Part shown: in pieces, positions 9,010 through 20,479 of the stretch
How positions within the stretch are numbered: the first letter of the stretch is position 1
Layout of the letters: each line of letters starts with the position of its first letter
Source: Aquila chrysaetos chrysaetos
Lineage: Eukaryota > Chordata > Aves > Accipitriformes > Accipitridae
NCBI RefSeq assembly: GCF_900496995.4
Contig: NC_044019.1
Coordinates: 5,181,501-5,245,500, forward strand
Length of the DNA stretch: 64,000 nucleotides
Reading direction: 5' to 3'
Translations under genes and position numbers: made by a program
Notes under the pieces: model-generated
What the model was told of the DNA's origin: nothing
Database searches by the model: none
Seen by the model: only the letters and a program-made list of their open reading frames with translations

Positions 9010-9600
9010 GATTTGGGGTGCTGTGCACGTGCACGCGTGTGGATGTGTGTCCCTGTTGGCTGGGTCAGGGTGTGCACGCGTGTGTGTGCATGTGCGCGCA
9101 TGTGCGTGTGTGCATGCGTGTGCTCCTGTTGAGTGGGTGCATGTGTGTTGCACCCCTGTTGCAGCCCATGGGCATTAGTGCATATATACGTGCGCACACA
9201 CGTGTCTCGGAGGAGCACACGTGCAGCCGGTGCCTTGCTGTGGGCGTGTGTGCACGTGTGTCTGCCAGAGCGTGCGTGTGTACACACGTGCGTGCCCTCA
9301 TCGGGCTACGTACGTCTGCATGTGTGTAAGCGTGCGTGTATAAGCGCGCGCCCATGCAAATGCGTGCGCGCGCGCGCGCGTGTAAGCGCGCGCGGGCACG
9401 CGTGTGCGAGTGCCCGCAGGCGTGCAAGCGCGCGCAGCCACGCGTGCGTACCCGCGTGCGCCCCGGCGCACGCGTCCACCCGCGCTAAGTCCCCGCACAC
9501 GTACCCGCGGCCTCCGAGCGCGCACGCGTGCACCCGATCCCACGCGTGAGCGCGCCCAACCGTGCGCGCCCGCCTGAGGCCACGCGTGTGAGCGTCGCAT
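9010..9600. repeat. Alternating purine-pyrimidine GT/CG/CA-rich tract
   Basis: About 590 bases dominated by GTGTG, GCGCGC, CACGCGTG and TGCATG steps. The longest pure block is near 9363-9381 (GCGCGCG). The left half is GT-rich, the right half CG-rich. Such alternating sequence can form left-handed Z-DNA. Long open frames across it are compositional. Confidence 0.85.
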
Positions 9601-12270
9601 CCGTCCCAGCGAGGCGGCGGCCGGCTGGCGGGGAGCCGGGGAGCCGGAGAAGCGGGGGGGGGGGGGGCCCAGGCCTTGGCCGGGGCAGGCAGCGGGGAGG
9701 AGGAGGAGGGAAGTGCGGCTCAGACAGTACGGCGCCAGCAAACACCTGCAAACAGCTCCGGGCACACAATGGCAAATACAGGTGGGGAACCGCGGCCTCC
9801 GTCAGCGCAGCCGATTGCATCAGACTCCCGCTCTTGCCAAGAGGCGAGCGAGCCGGCCTGGCCGGCCACCGGCACAGCGGCTGGGGGACGTTTGGCCTTC
9901 ACCCCCCCCCCCCCCCCCCCGCCCTTGGGGTTATTTTTTGGCTTGCCTCATCTTTTTGCACCCGTGTAATGTAGTTGGGAAGATAAAAGCCAAGCCTGGT
10001 TTGTTCGGCTGGGGGCAGGGGGGGGGCATTTCTTGCACTACGTCTGCCCCGCAAGGTAAATCCCAGCCCTGGCAGGGCAACGGCATCTATTTTTAGTTGT
10101 GTTTTTTCCCTTTTTCTTTTTCTTTTTTTTTTTTTTTTTAAACCAGGGTTTCCAAGGAAAGCATCGGTATCATGCCACAGCCCAGGCTGGGGGTCCAGGC
10201 AAGGCTTCTCCGTCGTGTCCCCCCCCCCAGCTATTCCCGGGGCCTGGGAACAGCAGGGCGGCTGTTCCAGGAAAGGCGCCGGGATCCATCCGCCACGGGA
10301 GAGGAGGCGACGGCCCTGGGAGGCTTCCCGGGATCCAGTGCCAAATGCTCGTCCTGCCAAACCCCGCAGCCCCCGGGGAGCCGCAGCCCCCGGCCTTGGC
10401 CGAGGGAATCCCTTGCCCTGACCCCCCCGGCGAGGGGACGGGGACAGGGGCCACCTCCGCTCCCCTGGGCCAGGAGTCCCCCTCCTCCTCCCTGGTGCTG
10501 TTTCCATCCAAAAAGCCCCAGCAGGACTGGTTTCTCCCACCCCACCAGTGCCTGTCCCCACTTCTCCCAGTAAGCCCCAAACTGGGCTCATTAACTGCTC
10601 CCACAGGTCCAGGATCTCCACCGCCATCACCCCAGCTGGGGGACCCATTGCAAGCTGGGGTGCTCACACCATGGGGAGCCCCATTTTGCAGCTACTGAGA
10701 CCCATCCCCATGCCCCGGCTCATTCCCAGGGCGCTTTTCCCACCCACCCCAATTAAATCCCTTTGGCACATCAGCACTGGCACTAGCTGGAGGACCACGA
10801 CACTGGGGTGAGCGTGGGGATGCTCGCCCCTAAACCACCCCTCGGCTTTTCCTCCCAAGGCCAAACCCAGTGGAGATGGCAAAAGCCTATTTTTAGCCAT
10901 TAGCATAACACCAGCTCGGTTCCCAGAAGCTGTGGTTTCCAGCTGAACACCCTCACCTGCCTCCAGCCGCACTGGGACAGCCCCCTGTCACCCCATCCGT
11001 GGGTGCCAGAGGGTAACCTGCCCTTGGGACAACAAGCTGGGAAGAGGGAGGGATGTTCCCAGGGGTTCGTGATCCCGTTGGACCGGCTGTTGCTTTTTGG
11101 ATGGCCCACGTGCTGCTTTTCCCCATGGAAATGCCCACAGACAAGGGGTGCTTGGTGGGTGCCAGCTGCACCCCGAGCTCACGTTGGCCGTCGCAGGGAC
11201 GGGGGCCGAAGCCGGTGCACGCGGAGGAAGGTTTGCACCACCCTGTGCTCCAAGACCCCTCCTGCCTTTTTCCTCCTCCCATCTTGCAGCCCCTGACCCA
11301 GCTCACCTGGAGGCTGCAACACCCCGGGGACACCCCGATACCACGGGGCAAGCACCCACGCCATGCCTGGCCGAGCCCACAGCAGCAAAGCCAAAGCCCA
11401 GCACAGGGGATGGAGGAGACGGTGCTACAGGTGGGGGGATTTTAACCCTGGGGGAAAGCAGTCAGGCCTGACCCTGATTGCAGGCAGGCCAGCACCTTCC
11501 CCAGGGAGCAGGATCCGGCCCAGCTGTGCTGCAGCCACGGGGCTCCGCAGCTGAGCCGGCCGGCGGGTCGCATCTGCTCCGGGGCCAAAGGGAAACCACA
11601 GCATTAATCCGAGGGGAGGGAAAGGCATTTCTGCTCCCAACACCCCTTCCCCAGGGTGCTGCCCCCCCTTCCTGCCCCCCCCGGGCCTCAGCCCCCGGGG
11701 GGGGTTCCAGGCCAGGCAGGGGTGTGCAGTGTGGATGCCACCTGGGGAATTGCAAGACTCGGAACAACCCTAATTAGAGCCAGGGCAGCTGCAGCCCAGA
11801 AACTCCCCTTCCCTTGGCGGGGGGGATATCCTGGGGGACCAGCATCACCCCTTCCAGCCCAAGAGAAGCTCAAATCCAGCCCCAGGGCACCGGGCAGCCC
11901 TTTTTTTGCAAGGCAGAGAGTAGAAACCGCTGGAAAAAGCATCTTTTCCCCCCCTCCCAGGGCTCCAGCTACACCTCCAGATGGTCCCCGGGGCTCAGCA
12001 GCTTCTTCACTCCTTCCATATCAGATAAGCAGAGCAGCACCCAAAATAGCTGGCAGACACCTCAGCCGGGAGACAGCAGCCTAGGGTTAATTCCTCCCAT
12101 ACCTGAGCTGACATTTCAAAGCTATTAAACAATTAATGAGATTCCTACCGTAACCCTAGAAGTTACAATCGACGAGAGGGTTCGGGGGCTCCCACCCCCA
12201 GGATGCTGGTCTCCCACCCATGGGCGCACCCCAGCTCCCTTCCACCCCAGGGATGGAGAAAAACATTCAA
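9601..12270. other. Intergenic downstream of ID3, regulatory-looking patches only
   Basis: No coding gene recognised. It contains a C20-type run near 9904, a T-rich run near 10112-10140, and two CTATTTTTAG motifs (about 10087 and 10889) matching the MEF2 consensus. It also has AT-richer islands near 9930-10000 and 12080-12180 against a GC-rich background, which may be conserved non-coding DNA for ID3. Confidence 0.5.
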
Positions 12271-12279
12271 AACGACCTG

Positions 12280-12821
12280 TTGGGTTTTTTTTTTATTATG
12301 TAAAAATGGTAACTTTTATAAAAAGTTTATAAAGCAAGTACAAGGCATGTTCGCAGAAATTCACCTTCCTGCACAAAAGGTACAAAACGTTAATACTCTA
12401 GTATAGAGCTCCACAATACACGAGGCCGCAGCCCCAGAGAGTTTGGTTCATACTCGAGGATGTCCCCCCCCTCCCCAAAACCCCCTAATTCCCCCCCCCA
12501 CTCCCACCCCACCCCACGAAACACCTTTAAAAAAAGGACTCGCTGCTATAATCCAAAAATATACAGACAACCGCCTCTTCATCAGTCTATCATTAAAAGT
12601 TATCTCCTTGAAGTTCGGGTCCAAAGTCCTGTTAAAGCCGGGATGCTGGCGGTGGAGGGATGGAGGAATGGGGGGGGGTCGGGACCAGCCGCTCCCCGCC
12701 TGCGGTGCCCGGGCCCGGGGGAGGCGATGCCGGGGCCGGTAGGTCGCAGACAGCCCGGCGCCACGGAGGAAGCTGCTATTTACCTCCGGCTGATAACGAA
12801 CCAGGAACCGACACTCGCTGC
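12280..12821 (-). other. ID3: ID3 3'UTR terminal exon with poly(A) signal
   Basis: A likely acceptor (AAACAG) precedes 12821. The block is AT-richer than its surroundings and holds TAAAAAGT/TTATAAA stretches typical of ID 3'UTRs. An AATAAA signal (TTTATT on plus, 12292-12297) sits at the end, so cleavage is expected near 12275-12285. Confidence 0.7.
12292..12297 (-). terminator. ID3: ID3 poly(A) signal AATAAA
   Basis: TTTATT on the plus strand reads AATAAA on the gene strand, 0.8 kb past the ID3 stop including the 3'UTR intron. Confidence 0.65.
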
Positions 12822-13108
12822 CTGTTTGCTAATTGGCACCGGGAGGAGAGAGAAGAAAAGGGAGACGGGGGGGGGGGGGGGGGGAGGAGGAGAAAGGGGG
12901 GAGGGAGGAAAAAAAAAAATATAGAATTAGTGTTGGGTTAATTTGGGGTTTGGGGAAGGGGATTTGGGGGTCGCCCGAAGCGGGGGGAGAGCGTTGTATT
13001 GGGGCTGGTGTTGGTCCCCTGGGGATGTTGGTGCTGGGTGAGTGCGGGGGGGGGGGTTAGGGGGTGGGATGGGGGATTGGGGGGGACACTCACCTGATGG
13101 AGGAGCCG

Positions 13109-13165
13109 TTAGTGACACAAACTTCTCTCGTCTTTGGAGCAGAGTTCAGAGGCGAGCTCGGCCGC
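13109..13165 (-). CDS. ID3: ID3 coding exon 2 (C-terminal tail)
   Basis: After a CCGCAG acceptor it encodes 18 residues ending RSLCH and a TAA (13111-13109). The exon continues about 15 bases past the stop to a GTGAGT donor (exon end 13094), so a further intron lies in the 3'UTR. The stop is close enough to that junction to avoid nonsense-mediated decay. Confidence 0.93.
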   Translation of the reverse strand, partial: AAELASELCSKDERSLCH

Positions 13166-13704
13166 CTGCGGAGAGCGGGGACAGGGCTCAGGGCCACCCC
13201 GGCGGCGGGGGGTCCCCAGCCCTCCCCCTTCCCCACCGCACCACGACCCCCCCACATCCCCCAACGCACCCGGGGCCGGGCATCACCCACCCCAGCCCTA
13301 CATGTCCCCTCCGTGTCGTCGTCCCGTCCCCCGTCCCCAAACCCAACATATCCCCCCCCGCCCCAGCCTAAAGCAGCCCTTACCTTAAGGGAGAGCAGGG
13401 TGGCCTCGGAGGAGGGGTCGCGTCCCTTGGCCCCCTCCTCCAGCACGATCTGGAGGTCGAAGATGTAGTCGATGACATGCTGGAGGATCTCCACCTGGCT
13501 CACCTTGCTGCCTTGCGGGATGCCCGGCACCAGTTCCCGCAACTTGGAATAGCAATCGTTCATATCGTAGAGTAAGTTCATGGGTTCCTCCAAAGCCGGG
13601 CTCTTGTTGTTGCTCCCCCGGGCGATGGCCAGACTCTGCTCCGAGAGGCAGCAAACGGCCTCGTAGCAACTCCGGACGGATCGTACCGGGCTGATGGCTT
13701 TCAT
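13109..13704 (-). CDS. ID3: ID3, inhibitor of DNA binding 3 (complete coding region)
   Basis: Dominant-negative helix-loop-helix protein that sequesters E-proteins such as TCF3/E47 and blocks bHLH-driven differentiation; a classic BMP/SMAD target. The coding region is 13704-13384 joined to 13165-13109, giving 125 residues (mammalian ID3 is 119). The start [20 protein letters not shown] is ID3-type. The HLH region is at about residues 40-90, with [20 protein letters not shown] then [19 protein letters not shown], and there is no basic region before helix 1. The coding intron falls after LLSLK in phase 0. The second exon encodes [18 protein letters not shown], the ID3-specific tail. Neighbouring E2F2 on the same strand supports ID3 over ID1, ID2 or ID4. 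The coding region is intact. Confidence 0.97.
13384..13704 (-). CDS. ID3: ID3 coding exon 1
   Basis: 107 codons from the ATG at 13704-13702, carrying the whole HLH domain and ending TCC-CTT-AAG at a GTAAGG donor. Phase 0. Confidence 0.96.
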
Positions 13705-13939
13705 GGTGGGGTTAGAGCTCGCCTGGGGATGCAGGATGGGAAGGGGAGGGGAAGGGGAGGAGGGGGGGGGGAAGAGGGAAGAAAGAGTGCCCGGTGGTGG
13801 TGTCGGTGGGTGCCGCGACGGCTGGGGCTCTGCTGGGATCTCCGAGCACCGGGACCACCAAAGCCTGGACCCCCCCGAGCCCTGGATCTATCACCCCCCC
13901 CCGGAGTCTCGAACCCTCGGACCTCGCTGGCGCACTGGG

Positions 13940-14085
13940 GAGGGGACGGCCCCGCGCCGCCCCTTATATAGGCAGCGGGCGGGGCCACGCCCCCTCTATG
14001 CAAACGAGGCGGGAGCACCACCTCTTTTATGTAAATGAAGCCGTAAACCCCACCCTTGCATCTAAATGAAGCGAGAGGCGCCGCC
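13940..14085 (-). promoter_or_regulatory. ID3: ID3 core promoter: TATA box, GC boxes, octamer-like repeats
   Basis: On the gene strand CTATATAAGG (13962-13971) is a TATA box about 260 bases upstream of the ATG; GGGCGGGGCC lies just upstream of it. Further up are three octamer-like elements: TTTGCAT (about 13997-14003), ATTTACAT (about 14030-14037) and ATTTAGATGCAA (about 14058-14069). Two of these share flanking CTTCATTTA. A GGCGCC palindrome follows near 14077. Transcription is predicted to start near 13935. Confidence 0.8.
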
Positions 14086-14440
14086 CCCCCACCCTTACCC
14101 CCACCCCAAAAAAAATGACCCTTGGTGGCCGGGGTGGCCTTAATGGGGGGGGACGGGGACGGGGACGACACGACCACGCAGGTTCCCCACCCCATAACCG
14201 ACCCCCAAACCACCCCCTTGGCGGGGGGGGGTGACTTCCCCCCCTAAACCCCTTGGACACCCCAACCTGCCCACCCCCCCTAATGAATCCCCCCTTATTT
14301 TTAGGCAGCACGATGGGGTTTTGGTTTTTTTTTTTTTTTTTTTTTTTCTGCCCCCCCCCCCCCGCCCCAAGTTTTTACCGGGCGATCTCGTAAGGAAATT
14401 AGTGCCGCCCTGTTCCTCAATCCGCTTCTCATCTGACCTC

Positions 14441-14456
14441 CAGACTTTCTGGCGTC
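14441..14456 (-). promoter_or_regulatory. ID3: Bipartite BMP/SMAD response element upstream of ID3
   Basis: On the gene strand the sequence is GACGCC, five bases (AGAAA), then GTCTG. This fits the GC-SBE plus SBE arrangement GRCGNC-N5-GTCTG bound by SMAD1/5-SMAD4, with the spacing usually required for activation. It lies about 0.5 kb upstream of the TATA box in an AT-richer island (14380-14560), and ID3 is an established direct BMP target. Confidence 0.75.
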
Positions 14457-14569
14457 AGGAATTATCTTGTGACCAGCAGAAAAAAATTAATTGCGGTAAA
14501 ACTGAGGTTACGATGGAGAAACCAGATTTAGGTCAGCGACTGCGAGAGGCCTGGAGGTTTTTTGGGGTT

Positions 14570-15400
14570 GGTTGGTTTTTTTTATTATTATTTTTATTTT
14601 TTGGAGAGGGGGGAGAGGAGATTTATAGGCAAGGGGGGTATTTCAGTAGAAGTGATGAGGGGGGGGATGAGGGCAAACAGCCCCCCACCCCAAACCGTCG
14701 CTGCCTCAAAAAACCCGAAGCCGGAGCAATTTGGGGTGGTCGGTGCCCATGGGTGTCACCGCAGCGGGTGGCGGTGGCACATGGAGGGATCCCTGGGGGG
14801 GGGGGTGACAGTCCCACGACACCCAGATTGTGAATCCCTGTTAAAATCAAGGGGCAATGCCCCCCCCCCCCCAGTCTTCTTTTGGGGGAATTTCCATAGG
14901 TTTTGGTTACGGGGGGGGGGTGAGTGCAGGAAAGGGACGTTACAGCCCGGAGGGTGGGGGGCACCCTGGGACCCGGGGGTCCCAGCTAATGGGGGTTCCG
15001 GGGGGGGGGCAGAGGCACCTGGACCAAATTACGCCTGCCCAAAGCAGCAATTTATTCCAGATCTGCCCAAATCCCAGTTCGGTGGCGCTGGGTTTTGTTT
15101 CCCTCCTTTGCCCCCCCCCCCTCGGGGGTCTGGGGGCCGCAGGCCGGGGGGCAGCCGCTCTCCCCGCTTCTTCTCCAGCCCGGGGGCTGCTCGATGGCCC
15201 CCAACCTCCTCCGCCCCCCGCCAAAACCAGCATCCAGCCATTTTTTGGGTTGGATTATTTTTTTGCCTTTTTATTCTCCCCCACCCTCCTCACTAATTTC
15301 CTGGGAAATCGCCTCCGTGTGGAGGGTGGCAGCTTGGGAAAAGCCAGAATTACCCTTGTTGACCTGCTCCGGGGCAAGCCGCAACAACCAGGACCCCCCT
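14570..15400. other. Intergenic upstream of ID3, no gene seen
   Basis: GC-rich DNA with T-rich (14570-14600) and G/C-run patches. Open frames across it are low-complexity Pro/Gly/Ser and match nothing I recognise. Confidence 0.6.
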
Positions 15401-15464
15401 CTTAAAAAAATGAGAAAAAAAAAAATTAAAAATTTTTTTTTAAAGTATTTTAAAAATTAAAAAA

Positions 15465-15850
15465 AAAAATTACAAGGTAAAAAAACTGCAAGATAAAAAA
15501 CTGCAAGGTAAAAAAACTGCAAGGTAAAAAACTGCAAGATAAAAAAACTGCAAGGGAAAAGGTTGCAAGGGAAAAAGTTGCAAGGGAAAAAGTTGCAAGG
15601 TAAAAAATTGCAAGATAAAAAATTGCAAAACAAAAAATTACAAAACAAATTTAGAAATAAAAAATACAAAATAAGAGATTACAAAAAAAAACAAAGTAAA
15701 AAAATACAAAATAAAAAAATTACGAGATAAAAAATACAAAATAAAAAACTTACAAAGTACAAACATTTACAAAATAAAAAAAATTTACAAAATTAAAAAA
15801 AAATTACAAAACTAAAAAAAACCTTTACGAAACATTTTAAAACTCCTTTC
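15465..15850. repeat. A-rich tandem array, about 15-bp units, acceptor-like on minus strand
   Basis: About a dozen units of AAAAAACTGCAAGGT and variants (CTGCAAGAT, GTTGCAAGGG) to about 15650, decaying into TACAAAATAAAAAAT-type sequence to 15850. Read on the minus strand each unit is a T-tract followed by TACCTTGCAG, resembling a 3' splice site. It is an AT-rich block in otherwise GC-rich DNA. Confidence 0.85.
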
Positions 15851-18800
15851 AAACCACCAAAACGCTCTTTTACCCAGTTAAGGCCCCCCCCCCCCAAAAC
15901 ACCAACCAACAACCATCTCCACCATCCCCTCTTCTTCCCATGCCCATCTGCACCCCCCCCCGCACACCCCCCCTCCCATTTCCCAAGAGGCTGAAGCGGG
16001 GCGGGGGGGGGGGGGGGCTGAAAGGCTGCTTTGGGGAGGTGGGGGGGGGGGAGCTTTTGTTTGCAGGGGGGTTTTGTTGGCGGCGGTTCCCACAGGCCCT
16101 GCCTGGGCGGCGGGACCCGCTGCCTTTGCCCAGCTGTGGCCCGGGCCCTCCAGCTGTGTTGATCTAACTCCCGGCCCCAGACAGCCTGGCGCCAGCCCTG
16201 CGCACGTCATGCATTCACACAGGGATGCGTGGCCAAGGCAACCTTCCCCCCCCCCTCCCATCGCCCCCCCCCTTACCACCACACACCGCCACGGCCACGC
16301 CGAGCGTGGCTTTGAAAATGGTTTGGTTTTTTTTTTTTTAGGGGGGGGGGGGGTTGTTACAAATGTGGGGTACCCCGAGAGCGCGAGCGAGGTGGGAGAG
16401 CGGGGACGGTGGTAGCTGCCCATCACCCCAGCTTTGGGGCACCTCCTGGGGGTTTCAAATTAAGGGAGGGGGGGTGTATCTCACGCTTTTGGGGTGCCGG
16501 CCGGCTGTCGGTTCTGGGTTTGGGGTGTCTGGGTTGGGGGGGGAGCGGATTTTTTGGCACGGAGGAGGGAAAAGGGGGGAGGAAGGGAACGCGAATGCTC
16601 CGGAGCGCGATGATTTCATGGTGAAAAGGGCCCACACTGGGTGTTTTATTAAAAGAAAAAAATAAAAGGAGGAGGAGGAGCAGGAGCTGGGCTTTACCCT
16701 TCTCGGCAAGCCCCCCCAAAACGATGCAAAGCCTCCCCATGTCCCCGGGGGGGGGGTCACCGTGTCATCCCCCCGTTACGGCTCAGCCGTCGCTCCCCGC
16801 AACCTTTCCCCCTTTCCCGGGGACAGGTCGTTAATCCCGTACGATTTGCCCACGCTGCAAATATCTGCGGAGGTCCCCGTGGCTCAACACGCTCGGGGGG
16901 GGGGTTCACAAGCAGCCGACCCCCCCCCCAAAAAAAATCCACCCCTCGGGCTTGGGTTTGGTTTGATATATTTATTTTTTTTTCCTTAAATAAGTCGGTA
17001 CAGGTGGCAGGATGTGAAGGACGTAAAGCCGAGTGGAAAGGGCCGGATTCAGCCCGGCTGCCGCAGGGCAGGGAGGGCGAGCATGGGGGTCCCGGTGTTC
17101 CCAGGGGGATGGCGTTGGCGTTTTTGGGGGAATTTCTTGTGTTTTGGAAGCCAGAGGCTGCCTGGAAGCGCTGGCTGCGGGGAAGGGATTTGGACGGGAG
17201 AGGGGAGGAACGGAGACGTGGCAGAGCGCCCAAGGCAGCTACAAAGGGAAGGGCTCTTCCCCAGGGGTCATCTGGATTCGCTTTCGGGATAGGGCTGGGG
17301 TATAAATCCCGTCTTCCTGGGATCTTCGGAGACCCTCAGGATCCTTCGGGAGCAAGGGAAGCTGGGGGACCTGGTCAGCCGTGCTCCGGCTCGGCACAAC
17401 GTGGGAGTGAGAGCTCAGAGCGACTGCTTTAATTCATCGATTTTTGGAGATGCTTCAAGCCAACCACCCAGCCCGGGCACCCACCCGGCATGGCACGGCA
17501 CGGCACAGCACGGCGGTGACCGAGGGAGTTTTGGTGCTGGAGAAGAAATCCGGATGGATGCTCAAGGGGAAAAAGGGATTCTGGCTTCTTAAACCAGCTC
17601 TGAAATCTCCTTCCCACCTTGTCCCCAGGGCCGTATCCAGCACGGGGAGGCAGCCGGTGCCACGCTGGGCTGTGCCGCGCGGTGAGGTTTGGTAACCGCA
17701 CTCCTCCCCGGGGTGCCGGCTCTCCCTGCGCCCCAATTTGCGCCAGGGCCGAGTGCTCCCGACCCGGCATCGGGTCCGGGATGGGCAGGGACGGGCAGGG
17801 ATGGGCATCGTGGTCTCGCTCTGGCTGTTGGTCAAACGGAGGACGTGCCGAAAAGTCCCAGCGTGGTTTGGTAAACCCGGCCTCCCTCGGGGTCCCCGTG
17901 GCTGCGGTGACAGCCCCGTCCTGGGCTACGATGTCCCAGATTTGGGGTGTTTTGGGATAAATGGGGATTATAAACTGGAGCTGCCAGACATGGATGGATA
18001 TCCATCAGCGACACGAGGCTGACTGCAGCCCACGTGGGAAGGAGCCCAGCCCCGGCCACTCGCCTTGCCCCCTGCCTCAGTTTACCCCTTCACCCACCGC
18101 AGGGACCCACAGCGAGAGCCAGACAGCACCAGAGGCTCCGGTCTGTGTCATGCACGGAGCCAGATGTGCAGGGAAATGGAGAGGAAAACTGGGGGGGAAC
18201 CAAGGAGGAGCACTGCTGGGAGCAGGCACCCAAAAAGGGGCAGCGAGCCCCCCCCCGCCGAGCCTGTCACTAGGAGACCGGATCCAGCCCTGGGGAATGT
18301 GCAGCTGTTTGTGCAGGGGATTAGCCCCGGGGACCCCCTCGGCCCCCGTGCCCGAGGCAGGGACTGAGCGTCCAGTCCCACAGCCGCTCAGGGCGAGCCC
18401 GGCCCGACTGAGCCTGCAGGCAGCATCCAGCACTGCGGGCTAAAGGGCGCTCCCTGCTTGTTATCATTAGGGGCCAGAGTGAACACAAGGCTTGTTCCAG
18501 AGCACCTGGGGGAGGGAGAGGAGCATACACATCCCTTCAGAAGGGGTGGTCCATGACCCCAGCCTTGGCCAGCTGCCCAGCCAGCAGCCGTGCCTCAGTT
18601 TCCCCAGACCCCCTCCTCCCTTCCGAGGCCTGGCCAGGAGCAGGGCCATGGCTCCAGCTCCGGCCCCCGCAGCACCGGCAGGATCAGAGGGAACCGTGGC
18701 TTCCTCCGGGGAAGCAGAGCTGCTTCTCCGGGTCAAACCCTGGGTACCCCCAACCCCTCGGAGCGGAGAGGCCGGCAGACTGGGAAGCATCCCCGGCTGG

Positions 18801-20220
18801 TACCCGGCCGCAGGGGGAGGCAGCGGGGCCGGGGGGGTCCCGCAGGCCTGGGGGGCGGCCGGGGGGGTCCCGCAGGCCTGGGGGGCGTCAGGCGGGCGGC
18901 AGCGGCCGTTCCCAGCACCGGGATTCCCTGCAGCTGCTTCCTGCCGCCCTATCTCACGGGCGCATCTGGGGGAGCCGGGAGCAGCCAGCCCCCCCCGGCG
19001 CTTCCTGCGCTGCCCCCCCCCCCAGCCCTGGCTGCCGTTCTCACGGCCTCCCCCCAAGGCCGGCCGGAGCCCCCCGCTTCCCCCCCCCACCCCCCGATGT
19101 CCACCCTAGGCCTGATACCACAGCAGCCCCCGCATGTCCCATCTGCACCCCTGGGGGGGGGGTCTTACCCCCACACCGCCCCCCCCCAAACCCTTTAGGG
19201 CATCCCCAGTGCTGTGATGGGGCTGGAGCATCACACCCCCATGTTACCCCAACGGGGCCAAGGCCAACCATGGTGTAAGGCCAGCTTGTGCCATGTAAGC
19301 CCCCCCGCCTCCCCAGGCGTGGGGGGGATCCACGGCTATATGTGGGTGCCCGCGGCAGGGTGGGTGCCGTGCCACCGCTGCGGGTGTACCCGCAATTTGG
19401 TGCTCAGCCCCCCCCCCTGCTCTGCCCCCCTTCTCCCTCCACCCCCTTGATTCCCCCCCCCCCCCATTGCATCCATCATTTCCCCTGCAAAAGGAGGAGG
19501 AGGATGGGGCTGGGGGGGGGGCGGTGCGAAGGCCGCAGGTGCGAGCATCCCTATCGCAGCCCCCGGCCGCTGCAGGTGTGGGGACACTGGTGACTCACAG
19601 GAGCCCGGGCCCCGCTGCCACCACCGCCGGGGTGGCAAGAAAAGCACCTCCCACCTCCCACGATATCCTCCCGGGGCCGGGGTGCGGTGGCAGGGGGGGG
19701 GCAACAGGCACCCAAAGCCTTCACCGCAGCCCCCACCCCCCCCCTCGCAAAGGTGGGGTGCTTCAGCCCTGGGATGGTCCGGAGAGGGGAAACTGAGGCA
19801 CGGGGAAGGGCAGCCCCAGCCCTTGTTTCGGGGAGGGAGGTGGGAAGGTCCCAGGAGGGGTTTTGCTGTTCCCCCCCAAATCCCTCCCTTTCTCAGCCCC
19901 CCGGATTCCTCCCCCCGGGTCCTGCCGCGCTGCAGGATGTGGCTTTGCCAGGCTGCCTCATTACACCCAAAGAGACTGTTACAACTCATCACACCCCCCA
20001 ACCCGCGCTGCCCAGCCCCAAATCACACTGTCCCCCCCACCCCCCTCCAGAAAACCTGACCCTCCCCACCCAGCACCCTAAAACCCCCCAGATCCTCCCC
20101 CAAAAAAATGGCACGAGCCTCTGGCCCAGCCATCCATCCCCATCACCCCCGGCACGGCCGGAAAGCCACGTCCCACGGCATCGCGTGGAACAACCCCCCC
20201 CCCCCCCCACGGAAAAACAT
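15851..20220. other. Intergenic, GC-rich, no gene recognised
   Basis: Contains G/C homopolymer runs, a T-run (16328-16340), an AT patch with TATATTTATTTTT (16965-16985), MIR-core scraps at about 18075, 18593 and 19789, and a near-perfect 30-bp duplication (GTCCCGCAGGCCTGGGGGGC, twice within 18835-18895). The plus and minus open frames show only compositional Pro/Gly/Ala-rich translations. Confidence 0.55.
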
Positions 20221-20239
20221 GGGGTGGGGGGAGGAAAGA

Positions 20240-20470
20240 TGTTTTATCTCGGCCCCCATCGGCCCCTAATAAGGCAGCTTTATTTTTAGCGAAGGTGAAA
20301 GCCAGAGCAACCAGCTCAAGAGCTTTTTCCACTCACATCTGCATTTGTACAATTTGGGTTTCCTGTCGTGGTTTCGGCGCTTTTCAAACCTGCCTGAATT
20401 GTTATTTTGTTCGTTCGGCGAAGAGCCCTGCAGATACCTCCCCTGGTATAAATAACACGTGAGCATCCCC
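20240..20470. promoter_or_regulatory. AT-rich island, candidate conserved non-coding element
   Basis: About 230 bases of mixed-composition, non-repetitive DNA in GC-rich surroundings. Motifs include TTATTTTTAG (MEF2-like), GAATTGTTATTTTG (SOX-like ATTGTT), GGTATAAATAACACGTGAG (TATA-like run beside a CACGTG E-box) and CAGCTC. It lies about 6.5 kb upstream of ID3. The short minus frame over it has no known domain. Confidence 0.4.
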
Positions 20471-20479
20471 TCCCCGACC

